Source: Alphaproteobacteria bacterium
GTDB taxonomy: Bacteria > Pseudomonadota > Alphaproteobacteria > RS24
Assembly: GCA_022428185.1 (NCBI GenBank)
Contig: JAKMCZ010000149.1
Coordinates: 1-18,422, forward strand
Length of the DNA stretch: 18,422 nt
Direction: 5' to 3'
Under the pieces are notes generated by a model. The model was not told the DNA's origin. It did no database searches and saw only the letters and a list, made by a program, of their open reading frames with translations. Positions 1-7,155 of this stretch are shown piece by piece. The position numbers were made by a program, and so were the translations under genes. Each line of letters begins with the position of its first letter. The first letter of the stretch is position 1.

Positions 1-873
1 GTTGAGACAACGCTGCGCGACCATTTTGAGCATTACCTCACCTCAGCCCCGGCCGAAGCTGACAGGCTGCTGGGCTGGGTGATTGACCGCGCCGATGAGC
101 GCGTTCGTCGTCGCCAAGAAAAAGAAGTCAGCCGCAAATCAGCCGTGCGCAAATTGCGCCTGCCCGGCAAGCTGGCTGATTGCTCACAAAACTCCAGCGA
201 GGGCGCAGAGCTTTTTATCGTCGAGGGCGACAGCGCGGGCGGCAGTGCCAAACAGGGGCGTAACCGCAAAAACCAGGCGATTTTGCCCTTGCGCGGCAAA
301 ATCCTCAATGTCGCCAATGCCACCGCAACAAAAATGCAGCAGAGTCAGCAGATTGCCGACCTTGTGCTGGCGCTGGGCTGCGGCATGAGGCCGTCTTATG
401 ACGAGGCGCGGCTGCGCTATGAGAAGATTATCATCATGACCGATGCCGATGTTGATGGCGCGCATATCGCCGCCCTGTTGGTGACGTTTTTTCACGAGCA
501 AATGCCCGACCTTATCAAGCAAGGCCACCTTTATATCGCCGTGCCGCCGCTTTATCGGCTGGCGCAGGGCGCAAAAACGTTTTACGCCCGCGACGATGAA
601 CACCGCGAAGAATTGCTGAAAACCGAGTTTCGCGCCAATGCCAAAGTCGATGTCAGCCGCTTTAAGGGACTGGGCGAAATGCTGCCCGCGCAGTTAAAAG
701 AAACCACCATGATGCCGGATAAACGCACCCTATTGCAGGTGCATATTCCCGAGGACGAAAGCAAAGCGACCGAAAAAGCGGTGAAAGACCTGATGGGCAA
801 CAAGCCCGAACTGCGTTTCAAGTTCATTCAAGAAAATGCCGCCTTTGCCGGCGAAGATGTGCTGGATATTTAG
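1..873 (+). CDS. parE: DNA topoisomerase IV subunit B, C-terminal part (5' end cut by window edge)
   Basis: ParE is the ATPase/TOPRIM subunit of topoisomerase IV, which works with ParC to decatenate daughter chromosomes. Only the last 290 residues are present; the frame is open from base 1 and no start codon is in the window, so the GHKL ATPase domain lies upstream. Visible here (numbered from the window edge) are the TOPRIM glutamate motif EGDSAGGSAKQ with E75, and the metal-binding TDADVDGAH motif with D148 and D150. The C-terminal KGLGEM and LMGNKPELRF blocks follow. The phrase KLADCS just before the glutamate motif and the ILPLRGKILNV stretch favour ParE over its paralogue GyrB, and the protein ends soon after the TOPRIM/Zn-equivalent region, as ParE does. 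GyrB remains the only realistic alternative. The downstream helicase is on the same strand, 161 bases away, probably with its own promoter. Confidence 0.93.
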   Translation, partial: VETTLRDHFEHYLTSAPAEADRLLGWVIDRADERVRRRQEKEVSRKSAVRKLRLPGKLADCSQNSSEGAELFIVEGDSAGGSAKQGRNRKNQAILPLRGKILNVANATATKMQQSQQIADLVLALGCGMRPSYDEARLRYEKIIIMTDADVDGAHIAALLVTFFHEQMPDLIKQGHLYIAVPPLYRLAQGAKTFYARDDEHREELLKTEFRANAKVDVSRFKGLGEMLPAQLKETTMMPDKRTLLQVHIPEDESKATEKAVKDLMGNKPELRFKFIQENAAFAGEDVLDI

Positions 874-1034
874 GTCCCCCTTTACTTTCCACAAAATCCC
901 TTTATGTTCCGCGCCATGAATACAGGTCAGGCCGTGGTGGCCTGAGCGCAGGCATTATTGCCGCTCCCGCGCTTTGCCGCGCGCATTTCACCGGAAATGC
1001 TGACGCAGATGAAGCGCCGACACGGAAAGATATC
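874..1034 (+). promoter_or_regulatory. Structured leader upstream of the DEAD-box helicase gene
   Basis: This 161-base gap between parE and the helicase gene contains several short inverted repeats. A 7-bp stem TCAGGCC/GGCCTGA with a 5-base loop lies at 927-945, and a 4-bp stem GGCA/TGCC with a TTAT loop at 951-962. Neither is followed by a T-run, so they do not look like a standard parE terminator. A 13-codon open frame (904-945) ends inside the first hairpin but has no visible ribosome site. A GGAAAG ribosome-binding sequence sits at 1024-1029, five bases before the helicase ATG. A poor -35/-10 pair (TTTACT and TATGTT, spacer 16) could drive the gene, but this is weak. Helicases of this family often have long regulated leaders, so regulation here is plausible but inferred. 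Confidence 0.35.
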
Positions 1035-2501
1035 ATGAGTTTTGACAGTCTCGGGCTGGCCCCCGAAATCATGAAGGCCATTAACGAAGTCGGTTATACC
1101 GAACCCACCCCCATTCAAGCAGAAGCCATTCCTGAAGTGCTGGCCGGACGCGACGTGTTGGGCATTGCCCAGACCGGCACCGGCAAGACCGCGAGCTTTA
1201 CCCTGCCGATGATTCATCGGTTGATGAAAGGCCGCGCCAAAGCGCGCATGCCGCGCACGCTGATTTTGGAACCGACCCGCGAATTGGCGGCACAAGTGGC
1301 TGAAAATTTCGACCTTTATGGTAAAAACACCAAGTTGACCAAAGCGCTGCTGATTGGCGGCGTTAGCTTCAAAGACCAAGAACAGGCAATTATGCGCGGC
1401 GCAGATGTGCTTATCGCCACGCCGGGCCGTTTGCTCGACCATGTGGAGCGCGGCGGCGTGTTGCTGCGCGGTGTCGAGGTGCTGGTGATTGACGAGGCCG
1501 ACCGCATGCTCGATATGGGTTTTATTCCCGATATTGAGCGCATTGTCGGCATGATACCGTTTACCCGTCAGACGTTGTTTTTCTCGGCCACCATGCCGCC
1601 TGAAATCACCCGCTTGTCCGAGCAGTTTCTCTCTGCACCTACGCGGGTTGAGGTGGCGCGCCCGTCTTCAACCAATGACAATGTGTCACAAAAACTGATT
1701 GAGGTTGCGCCAGCCAAAAAACGTGCGGCGCTTCGCGCACTGTTTGAAGCTGAAGACGTGACCAATGGAATAATTTTTTGCAATCGCAAGCGTGACATTG
1801 GCGATTTGCTGAAAAACCTGCATCAGAATGATTACAAAGCGGTCTCGCTGCATGGCGATATGGACCAGCATATGCGACTGCGTATGCTCGACCAGTTTAA
1901 GACCGGTGACGCGACCTATTTGATTGCCTCTGACGTGGCAGCGCGTGGGCTTGATATTCCTGCGGTCAGCCATGTGTTTAATTTCGATGTGCCGACCCAT
2001 GCCGAAGATTATGTGCACCGCATTGGTCGCACCGGTCGGGCCGGTCGTTCCGGCGCAGCGTTCATGCTGGCGACGCGAAACGACAGTAAATATGTCGAGG
2101 CGATTGAGCAGTTGATTGAAATGCCGATACCTCGCGAGGCCTTTGAGGGTGGCGCGGGCGATGCGGCTGATGACGGCAACTCTGACAAGCCGAAGCGCAG
2201 CCGCGGCGGGCGCAATCGCAACGACAATCGCAATGAAAATCGCAATGAAAATAGCGACGACAATCGAAGCGGGCCAAAGTCCGGTAATGGCGGCGGTAAG
2301 CGGCGCGGCTTGCTGGGTCGAGGCCGACGCGGCGGCAAAAATAACAAACCGCAAGAAAACAATGTTGAAAATCCTGCTACAGAAGCGGCTGAAAAGCCCA
2401 AACCTTCGCAGCAAAGCAAGCCAGAAGCGAAAAGCAAGCCTCCGAAAAAAGGCGGCAAAGGCGACGCTTTTGAAGGCAATATGCCCGATTTTTTGAAGTA
2501 G
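1035..2501 (+). CDS. rhlE: DEAD-box ATP-dependent RNA helicase, RhlE-like
   Basis: This cytoplasmic RNA helicase unwinds short RNA duplexes at the expense of ATP, with typical roles in ribosome assembly, RNA decay and cold adaptation. All core motifs are visible in order: Q motif around residues 20-33 (GYTEPTPIQ), motif I AQTGTGKT at 45-52, Ia PTRELAAQ, Ib TPGRLLD, motif II DEAD at 153-156, motif III SAT at 184-186, motif IV IIFCNRK, motif V ARGLDIP, and motif VI HRIGRTGR at 328-335. After about residue 370 comes a low-complexity basic tail rich in Arg, Asn, Gly and Lys, expected to bind RNA non-specifically. The 488-residue length and basic tail fit the RhlE group; the exact paralogue name is less certain than the family. 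The ATG is supported by GGAAAG five bases upstream. The gene ends 20 bases from the convergent dehydrogenase gene, with no terminator visible between them. Confidence 0.9.
   Translation: MSFDSLGLAPEIMKAINEVGYTEPTPIQAEAIPEVLAGRDVLGIAQTGTGKTASFTLPMIHRLMKGRAKARMPRTLILEPTRELAAQVAENFDLYGKNTKLTKALLIGGVSFKDQEQAIMRGADVLIATPGRLLDHVERGGVLLRGVEVLVIDEADRMLDMGFIPDIERIVGMIPFTRQTLFFSATMPPEITRLSEQFLSAPTRVEVARPSSTNDNVSQKLIEVAPAKKRAALRALFEAEDVTNGIIFCNRKRDIGDLLKNLHQNDYKAVSLHGDMDQHMRLRMLDQFKTGDATYLIASDVAARGLDIPAVSHVFNFDVPTHAEDYVHRIGRTGRAGRSGAAFMLATRNDSKYVEAIEQLIEMPIPREAFEGGAGDAADDGNSDKPKRSRGGRNRNDNRNENRNENSDDNRSGPKSGNGGGKRRGLLGRGRRGGKNNKPQENNVENPATEAAEKPKPSQQSKPEAKSKPPKKGGKGDAFEGNMPDFLK
2214..2261 (+). repeat. 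Four tandem 12-bp units in the helicase tail
   Basis: Four in-frame copies of a 12-base unit, consensus AATCGCAATGAA, encode Asn-Arg-Asn-(Asp/Glu) type repeats at residues 394-409 of the helicase. The two middle copies are identical and the outer two differ at a few positions. This looks like replication-slippage expansion in a disordered RNA-binding tail, so copy number may vary between strains. Confidence 0.8.
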
Positions 2502-2521
2502 GCTTTGTGAAATAAGGTCGC

Positions 2522-3682
2522 TTAACGGCGCTGGTCGAAACGTTTGCCAATCATCGCAGCAGCAATATTGGTTTTTTGAATATCGATTGCGCCACCGGCA
2601 ATACCCCAACCCCACGCGTCGCGCATGCGCCGCTCCATCGGGTAAGCGCGCGAATAACCATAACCGCCCATTAGCTGCACCGCCGCACCGGTCACTTCGC
2701 GGCACATCTCATTGGCAAAACATTTGCCGACGGAACTGTCGATAACACTCGGCAGTCCGTCCTCGGCATTAACCGCTGCACGATGAATGAGCAGCCGTGC
2801 GGCTTCGACTTTCATTTGCATTTCCGCCAGCTTGATTTGCACACCTTGAAACTCAACCAGCTCTTTGCCGAATTGTTGGCGCTCTTGCACATAGTCCAAC
2901 ACGTCTTCCAGTGCGCCCGATGCCTGCCCCAATGCCATTGTCGCATTGCCGCAACGCTCAAGGTCAAACGCTTCCATCAATTTGCGAAAGCCGCCTGCCG
3001 CCACCACCACATTGTCCTGCGGCACGGTGACATTATCGAGGAAAATATCGGCTGACGGCACGCCGCGAAAACCCATCAGGTCTTCTTGCGCGCCGAAGCT
3101 CAAGCCCGGCGTGTCTTTATGCACAAACACCGCGCCAATGCCTTTCGCACCCGGGTCGTCTAACAGGCGGCAATAGACCAAATAGCCGTCGGAATGACCA
3201 CCACCCGAACACCAACGCTTTTGTCCGTTCAAAACCACCTTGCCATCATTGATTTCACCGCGCGTCGTCAAATCGGTCAGCGCACTGCCCGCTTGCGGCT
3301 CTGACATTGAAACCGCCAACACCATCTCGCCCTTGCACACTTGCGGCACAATTTCGTGTTTCAGCTTGTCAGAGGCAAAATGCACCAGCGCATGCACCGG
3401 CCCGACATTCGCTTCGAATAACGGAAACGCAGAAGCCGATGAGATTTTGGCAAATTCCTCAAGCACCAGCAGGGCTTCCAAATTGCCAAGCCCCAAGCCA
3501 CCCAACTGTTCGGGAATATTGATACCGAGAAAGCCCATATCGCCCAGCTTTTTGAGCATATCATGTTCAACCGGCTCGCCGGTTTGCTCGCAATGAGCAG
3601 CCACATCGGGCATTTCGGCACGGGCAAATTTGCGCGCCGCATCGCGCAATTCGCGCTGTCCATCTGATAATTGAAAATCCAT
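2522..3682 (-). CDS. Acyl-CoA dehydrogenase (complete, with IVD-type catalytic glutamate position)
   Basis: This FAD enzyme introduces the alpha-beta double bond in an acyl-CoA and passes electrons to electron-transfer flavoprotein. The 386-residue length is typical. An N-terminal helical domain carries GINIPEQLGGLGL at 53-66. The middle beta-domain FAD motif is SEPQAGSALTD at 127-137, and the C-terminal FAD/dimer motif is ERQQFGKELVEFQG at 267-280. The usual catalytic glutamate near the C-terminus (YEGTSQIQ in medium-chain enzymes) is replaced by AGGAIDIQ (G363), while E242 in FDLERCG sits where isovaleryl-CoA dehydrogenase keeps its base. It may therefore act on branched or otherwise non-linear acyl-CoA; the substrate is not determinable here. 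An in-frame ATG 16 codons further upstream exists, but the chosen start has GGGAG eight bases before it and begins the conserved domain. It is divergent from the thiolase gene. Confidence 0.92.
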   Translation of the reverse strand: MDFQLSDGQRELRDAARKFARAEMPDVAAHCEQTGEPVEHDMLKKLGDMGFLGINIPEQLGGLGLGNLEALLVLEEFAKISSASAFPLFEANVGPVHALVHFASDKLKHEIVPQVCKGEMVLAVSMSEPQAGSALTDLTTRGEINDGKVVLNGQKRWCSGGGHSDGYLVYCRLLDDPGAKGIGAVFVHKDTPGLSFGAQEDLMGFRGVPSADIFLDNVTVPQDNVVVAAGGFRKLMEAFDLERCGNATMALGQASGALEDVLDYVQERQQFGKELVEFQGVQIKLAEMQMKVEAARLLIHRAAVNAEDGLPSVIDSSVGKCFANEMCREVTGAAVQLMGGYGYSRAYPMERRMRDAWGWGIAGGAIDIQKTNIAAAMIGKRFDQRR

Positions 3683-3701
3683 TTCAAAACTCCCTGCGCC
3701 A

Positions 3702-3730
3702 TTTATAGAAAGGCTTTCGCCGCGTCGCAA
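3702..3730 (-). promoter_or_regulatory. Candidate sigma-70 promoter of the leftward acyl-CoA dehydrogenase gene
   Basis: Reading leftward, a -35 element TTGCGA (plus-strand 3725-3730) is followed after exactly 17 bases by a -10 element TATAAA (plus-strand 3702-3707). The matches to consensus are 4/6 and 5/6. The predicted transcript would start about 13 bases before the ATG at 3682, putting the GGGAG ribosome site (3690-3694) almost at the 5' end. The -35 box lies at the end of an imperfect 16-base palindrome (3715-3730, 6 of 8 base pairs symmetric) that could be an operator; no regulator is encoded nearby. Confidence 0.4.
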
Positions 3731-3802
3731 TTAAGAAACTTGATTTCATGACGATTTCGCGACAATCTAGCGCCAAGTTCGCTTCAATTTGGGAGATCAA
3801 GC

Positions 3803-5038
3803 ATGACCGAAGCCTATATTATTGATGCCTGCCGCACACCACGCGGTATCGGCAAACCGGGCAAAGGCGCCCTAACCGACATTCACCCGCAGCATTTGGG
3901 CGCAACCGTGCTGAAAGCACTGGCTGAGCGCAACAAAATCAACACGGCAGAAGTCGATGATATTATCTGGGGCACCAGCGCCCAGCGCGGCACTCAGGGC
4001 GGCGATTTGGGCCGCATGGCGGCGCTTGATGCCGGTTATGATGTGCGCTCCAGCGCCATGACACTTGACCGCTTTTGCGGCTCAGGCATCACCTCGGTCA
4101 ATATCGCCGCGACAAACATTATGTCAGGCATGGAAGATATGACGATTGCCGGCGGCACTGAAATGATGTCGCGCTTCGGCACTGATGCAAAATCGGATTC
4201 GCCCTTCCTCGATAATGGCAATGAGCGTTTGCGCGAAGTGCATCCGCAGCCGCATCAGGGCGTTTGCGCCGATGCGATTGCCACGCTGGAAGGCATTGAC
4301 CGTGAGGCTGTCGACGCGCTGGCTTATGTCAGCCAGCAAAACGCGCAGCGCGCGATTGAAGAAGGTCGTTTCGACAAATCACTTGTCGCGGTTCACAAAG
4401 AAGACGGGTCACTGGCACTCGACAAGGAAGAGTTTCCGCGTCCCCAAACCACACCTGAAAGCCTTGCTGAACTTGAGCCGAGCTTTGCCAAACTGGCAGA
4501 TATTCCGCTCGACGAAGATGGCACGACATTTCGCAAGCTGGTCAATCAGGCGTATCCTGATTTGGAGATTAACCACGTCCACCATGCCGGCAACTCTTCC
4601 GGCGTTGTCGATGGCGCGGCGGCTCTGCTGCTGGCCTCGGGCGACTATGCCAAAGCCAATGGCCTGAAAGCCCGCGCCAAAGTGCGTGCGATTGCCAATA
4701 TGGGCGACAGCCCGACGTTGATGCTTAATGCACCGGTTCCGGCGGCAGAAAAAGTGCTGCAAAAAGCCGGTCTGACGGTTGCCGATATTGACCTGTTTGA
4801 AATCAATGAAGCGTTTTCAGTTGTGGCTGAAAAATTCATTCGTGATCTCGACCTCGACCGCGACATTGTCAACGTCAATGGCGGCGCAATGGCGCTGGGT
4901 CACCCGATTGGCGCGACCGGTTCTATTTTGGTCGGCACTATGCTTGATGAGCTTGAGCGTCAAGACAAGCAAATCGGTCTGGTTACCATGTGCGCCGCTG
5001 GCGGCATGGCACCGGCCATCATCATTGAACGGGTATAA
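3803..5038 (+). CDS. Acetyl-CoA C-acyltransferase / thiolase
   Basis: Thiolases cleave 3-ketoacyl-CoA with CoA to release acetyl-CoA (the last step of beta-oxidation), or condense two acetyl-CoA in the reverse direction. The nucleophilic cysteine is C92 in DRFCGSG. The other catalytic elements are NEAF in the LFEINEAF stretch, H367 in GHPIGATG, and C397 in CAAGG near the C-terminus. The length of 411 residues is slightly longer than the roughly 390-400 usual for this family. The substrate loop reads HQGVCADAIATLEG rather than the MGxTAE-like sequence of acetoacetyl-CoA thiolases. This, with the dehydrogenase neighbours, favours a degradative role (inference). The start is supported by GGGAGA seven bases upstream. 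The next gene follows after 15 bases and should be co-transcribed. Being divergent from the first dehydrogenase gene, it may share control through the 120-base gap. Confidence 0.93.
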   Translation: MTEAYIIDACRTPRGIGKPGKGALTDIHPQHLGATVLKALAERNKINTAEVDDIIWGTSAQRGTQGGDLGRMAALDAGYDVRSSAMTLDRFCGSGITSVNIAATNIMSGMEDMTIAGGTEMMSRFGTDAKSDSPFLDNGNERLREVHPQPHQGVCADAIATLEGIDREAVDALAYVSQQNAQRAIEEGRFDKSLVAVHKEDGSLALDKEEFPRPQTTPESLAELEPSFAKLADIPLDEDGTTFRKLVNQAYPDLEINHVHHAGNSSGVVDGAAALLLASGDYAKANGLKARAKVRAIANMGDSPTLMLNAPVPAAEKVLQKAGLTVADIDLFEINEAFSVVAEKFIRDLDLDRDIVNVNGGAMALGHPIGATGSILVGTMLDELERQDKQIGLVTMCAAGGMAPAIIIERV

Positions 5039-5053
5039 TTAAGGACCATCGCC

Positions 5054-6070
5054 ATGCGCGCTCATTACAATCATCTAGACCCGTTTTTAACGGTCGAGGA
5101 TGCCGACACTATGTTGAAGCTGGCTGAGAATTTCGGCAGTTTCGGGCCTTACGCCAATGAAGCCGAAAATGACGGCATTGGCGAAGAATTGCCGCAGCGT
5201 TTCGACGCCGCCTTCAACTATATCGCGCATGGCATAGACGGCAGCGAGAACCAAGATGATGTGGCGACCGCTGCCGCACGGACGAACTATTTCCGTGAGA
5301 CTTATGCCTATGGCGAAGAGGTGCAAGCGCCCGGTGTTGAGCCGTTTATGAATCACCCTGCTTTGGCTGAGACAGCGCGCAAAATTTCCGGCGTTGAGCG
5401 AATTGTGCCGGCGATTATTTTCGCCAATATCCTCATTCCCGGCCAAGAGCTTGCTGTGCATACTGATGTGCCGGAATTTCGCGGTGCCAATCGCAAGGTG
5501 ACACCGCAATGGCTGCTGGTCACCATGCTGCATAGTGGCCTGTTTGATGAATGGCGGATTCCTATCACTACTTGCGTGTCATGGTTCGGCAAATCAAAAG
5601 GCGGCGCGTTTGCGTTTTATCCCGAAGGGCCAAACGGCAAAGCCGAGGCAATTCAATCTGACCATAATTCAGCGATTGTGATTGATACCGATAAGGTGTT
5701 TCACGGCGTTGAGCGGGTGTTTGAAACCAAGCCCGATATTCCGGTCATCAATAAAACCGCACGGCTGCATTTCATGGGCGATGACCAATGGCAATTACGC
5801 CATGAAGACGAGGTGCTGGGCAATTATGACTGGTCTGAACTGCGCTATTCTATTTCGTGGAAGGGCTATTGCTTCAAAGACGAGGCGGAAGAGAATTTGT
5901 GGCGCAGCGGCAGCGATGATTTATCCATCGAGTTTATTTTGAACCGCTTGGAAGCAGACTTGCGCAAGCAAGGTGTGTTGAGCGGCGAGCGCCCCGACCC
6001 GACAGCTTTTGCCACCATGATGGTCAATCACTATATCCGCTTCCCGCGTCAGCAAATGGCGGCTGAATAG
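5054..6070 (+). CDS. Uncharacterised protein with a 2-oxoglutarate/Fe(II) oxygenase-like HxD...H pattern
   Basis: I do not recognise a named family with certainty. The 338-residue protein has no signal peptide or membrane helix. Its centre looks like a double-stranded beta-helix oxygenase: NILIPGQELAVHTD ends in H136-x-D138, followed by hydrophobic strands, GGAFAFYPEG near 196-205, H217 in KVFHGVERV, and R237 in TARLHF. An HxD pair, a distal His and a following Arg are the known iron-ligand and 2-oxoglutarate-binding pattern of the superfamily. The N-terminal 110 residues and a helical C-terminal 80 residues are extra. An AAGGA ribosome site eight bases before the ATG supports the start. It sits 15 bases after the thiolase gene, so a role in oxidising or hydroxylating an acyl or lipid substrate is possible. 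A phytanoyl-CoA-hydroxylase-like function is speculation; a plain cupin or a non-enzymatic protein cannot be excluded. Confidence 0.75.
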   Translation: MRAHYNHLDPFLTVEDADTMLKLAENFGSFGPYANEAENDGIGEELPQRFDAAFNYIAHGIDGSENQDDVATAAARTNYFRETYAYGEEVQAPGVEPFMNHPALAETARKISGVERIVPAIIFANILIPGQELAVHTDVPEFRGANRKVTPQWLLVTMLHSGLFDEWRIPITTCVSWFGKSKGGAFAFYPEGPNGKAEAIQSDHNSAIVIDTDKVFHGVERVFETKPDIPVINKTARLHFMGDDQWQLRHEDEVLGNYDWSELRYSISWKGYCFKDEAEENLWRSGSDDLSIEFILNRLEADLRKQGVLSGERPDPTAFATMMVNHYIRFPRQQMAAE

Positions 6071-7144
6071 CTAACCCACATAGCCCTGCAATTTGGCTGC
6101 TTCTTCGCGCACCGCTTGCGGGCCGCCGAGAAGCTGGCGGTTCGCGCCGATGCGTTTGAACCAATAATGCAGACCCAGTAAATCGGTAAAGCCCATGCCG
6201 CCATGCACTTCGGTTGATGTGCGGGCGACGAACTTGCCGACTTCCGCCATATGCGCTTTCGCAAGCCGCGAAGTCAGCGCGGCTTCGTCGGGCACATTGT
6301 CTTGCGCGTAAGCCGCATACCAAACCAGCGCACGGCAAGGCTCCAGCTTGGCAGCCATGTCGGCGCACATATGTTTGACCGCCTGAAACGAGCCGATGGG
6401 GCGATTAAACTGCTCGCGGTCTTTGGCATAGTCGACCGCCTTTTCGAGCATCATCTCGGCTGCGCCCAGCGTGTCGGCAGCCAGCAGCACCCGACCCGCA
6501 TCAATCGTTTTGGCTTGCGCTTCGTCATGATTATTGCCCGTCACCACCGTCGCATCTGCGCCATCAAGGTCGAGCGTCACCGCGTGGCGGGTTTTATCGA
6601 TCATCGTCAATTCGGTTTCGCTCACCCCCTCGGCATCACGCGCCACCACAATCAATTGCGCGCCGCTGGTCAGCAGAAAATGGGTCGCGGTTTCCGCGCC
6701 CATGACAAAGGTTGCACGACCCGAAACTTTATCGCCCGACAGGGTAAGCCCGCCGCCTTCGCGCGCGCCCGTCGCTTCGGTCAAGCCGACGCCCATCACC
6801 ACTTCGCCCGAGGCGATACGGTCGAGCCAATCGGTATCACCTGCGATGCGCAAGCCGACAACCGCCATGCCATAAGCCGTGGTGAAACCCGACGGCGCGA
6901 CGTGGCGACCAAGCTGCTCTTGAATGAGCGCCGCCTCCAGCACGCCCATGCCGAGCCCGCCTTGCGCTTCCGGCAGCAGCACAAACGGCACCCCCAACTC
7001 CATCAGGCCGTTTTGCAAATCATCAGCCAGCGCGCCATCGCCTTCGGCAAAGCCGCGCACTTGTTCCAGTTCCGACGCGGTTTCAAGGAAACGACGCACC
7101 GAGTCTTGCAACATGGTCTGGTCTTCATTCAGTCCGAAATACAT
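6071..7144 (-). CDS. Acyl-CoA dehydrogenase-like subunit lacking a catalytic glutamate (putative beta partner)
   Basis: This 357-residue protein has the acyl-CoA dehydrogenase fold but looks non-catalytic alone. The usual FAD motif SEPxAGSD is replaced by LTEATGAREG (121-130). The helix position that holds glutamate in isovaleryl-type enzymes reads DAGR (G217), and the C-terminal YEG position falls in the divergent stretch ANRQLLGGPQ. In contrast it keeps DREQFNRPIGSFQ (242-254), the motif that binds FAD across the dimer interface, and EVHGGMGFTD (312-321). The gene lies 11 bases after the next dehydrogenase gene upstream; its AGGGG ribosome site overlaps the upstream TAG, indicating translational coupling. 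The two polypeptides probably form one heteromeric enzyme, as in the mycobacterial FadE26-FadE27 and FadE28-FadE29 pairs. Its stop codon touches the convergent oxygenase-like gene with no gap. Confidence 0.88.
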   Translation of the reverse strand: MYFGLNEDQTMLQDSVRRFLETASELEQVRGFAEGDGALADDLQNGLMELGVPFVLLPEAQGGLGMGVLEAALIQEQLGRHVAPSGFTTAYGMAVVGLRIAGDTDWLDRIASGEVVMGVGLTEATGAREGGGLTLSGDKVSGRATFVMGAETATHFLLTSGAQLIVVARDAEGVSETELTMIDKTRHAVTLDLDGADATVVTGNNHDEAQAKTIDAGRVLLAADTLGAAEMMLEKAVDYAKDREQFNRPIGSFQAVKHMCADMAAKLEPCRALVWYAAYAQDNVPDEAALTSRLAKAHMAEVGKFVARTSTEVHGGMGFTDLLGLHYWFKRIGANRQLLGGPQAVREEAAKLQGYVG

Positions 7145-7155
7145 GTAAAGCGCCC

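Noticed and set aside
2502..2521. Terminator between the helicase and the first dehydrogenase gene
   Set aside because: The 20-base gap contains no inverted repeat or T-run.
1686..2705. 339-codon minus-strand frame opposite the end of the helicase gene
   Set aside because: It overlaps the helicase motif region and the repetitive tail in antisense; its composition follows from the reverse complement of the helicase codons.
3750..3770. Possible palindromic operator GATT-N7-AATC before the thiolase gene
   Set aside because: The arms are only 4 bases and the inner TCGCGA is off-centre by half a base; this is within chance expectation.
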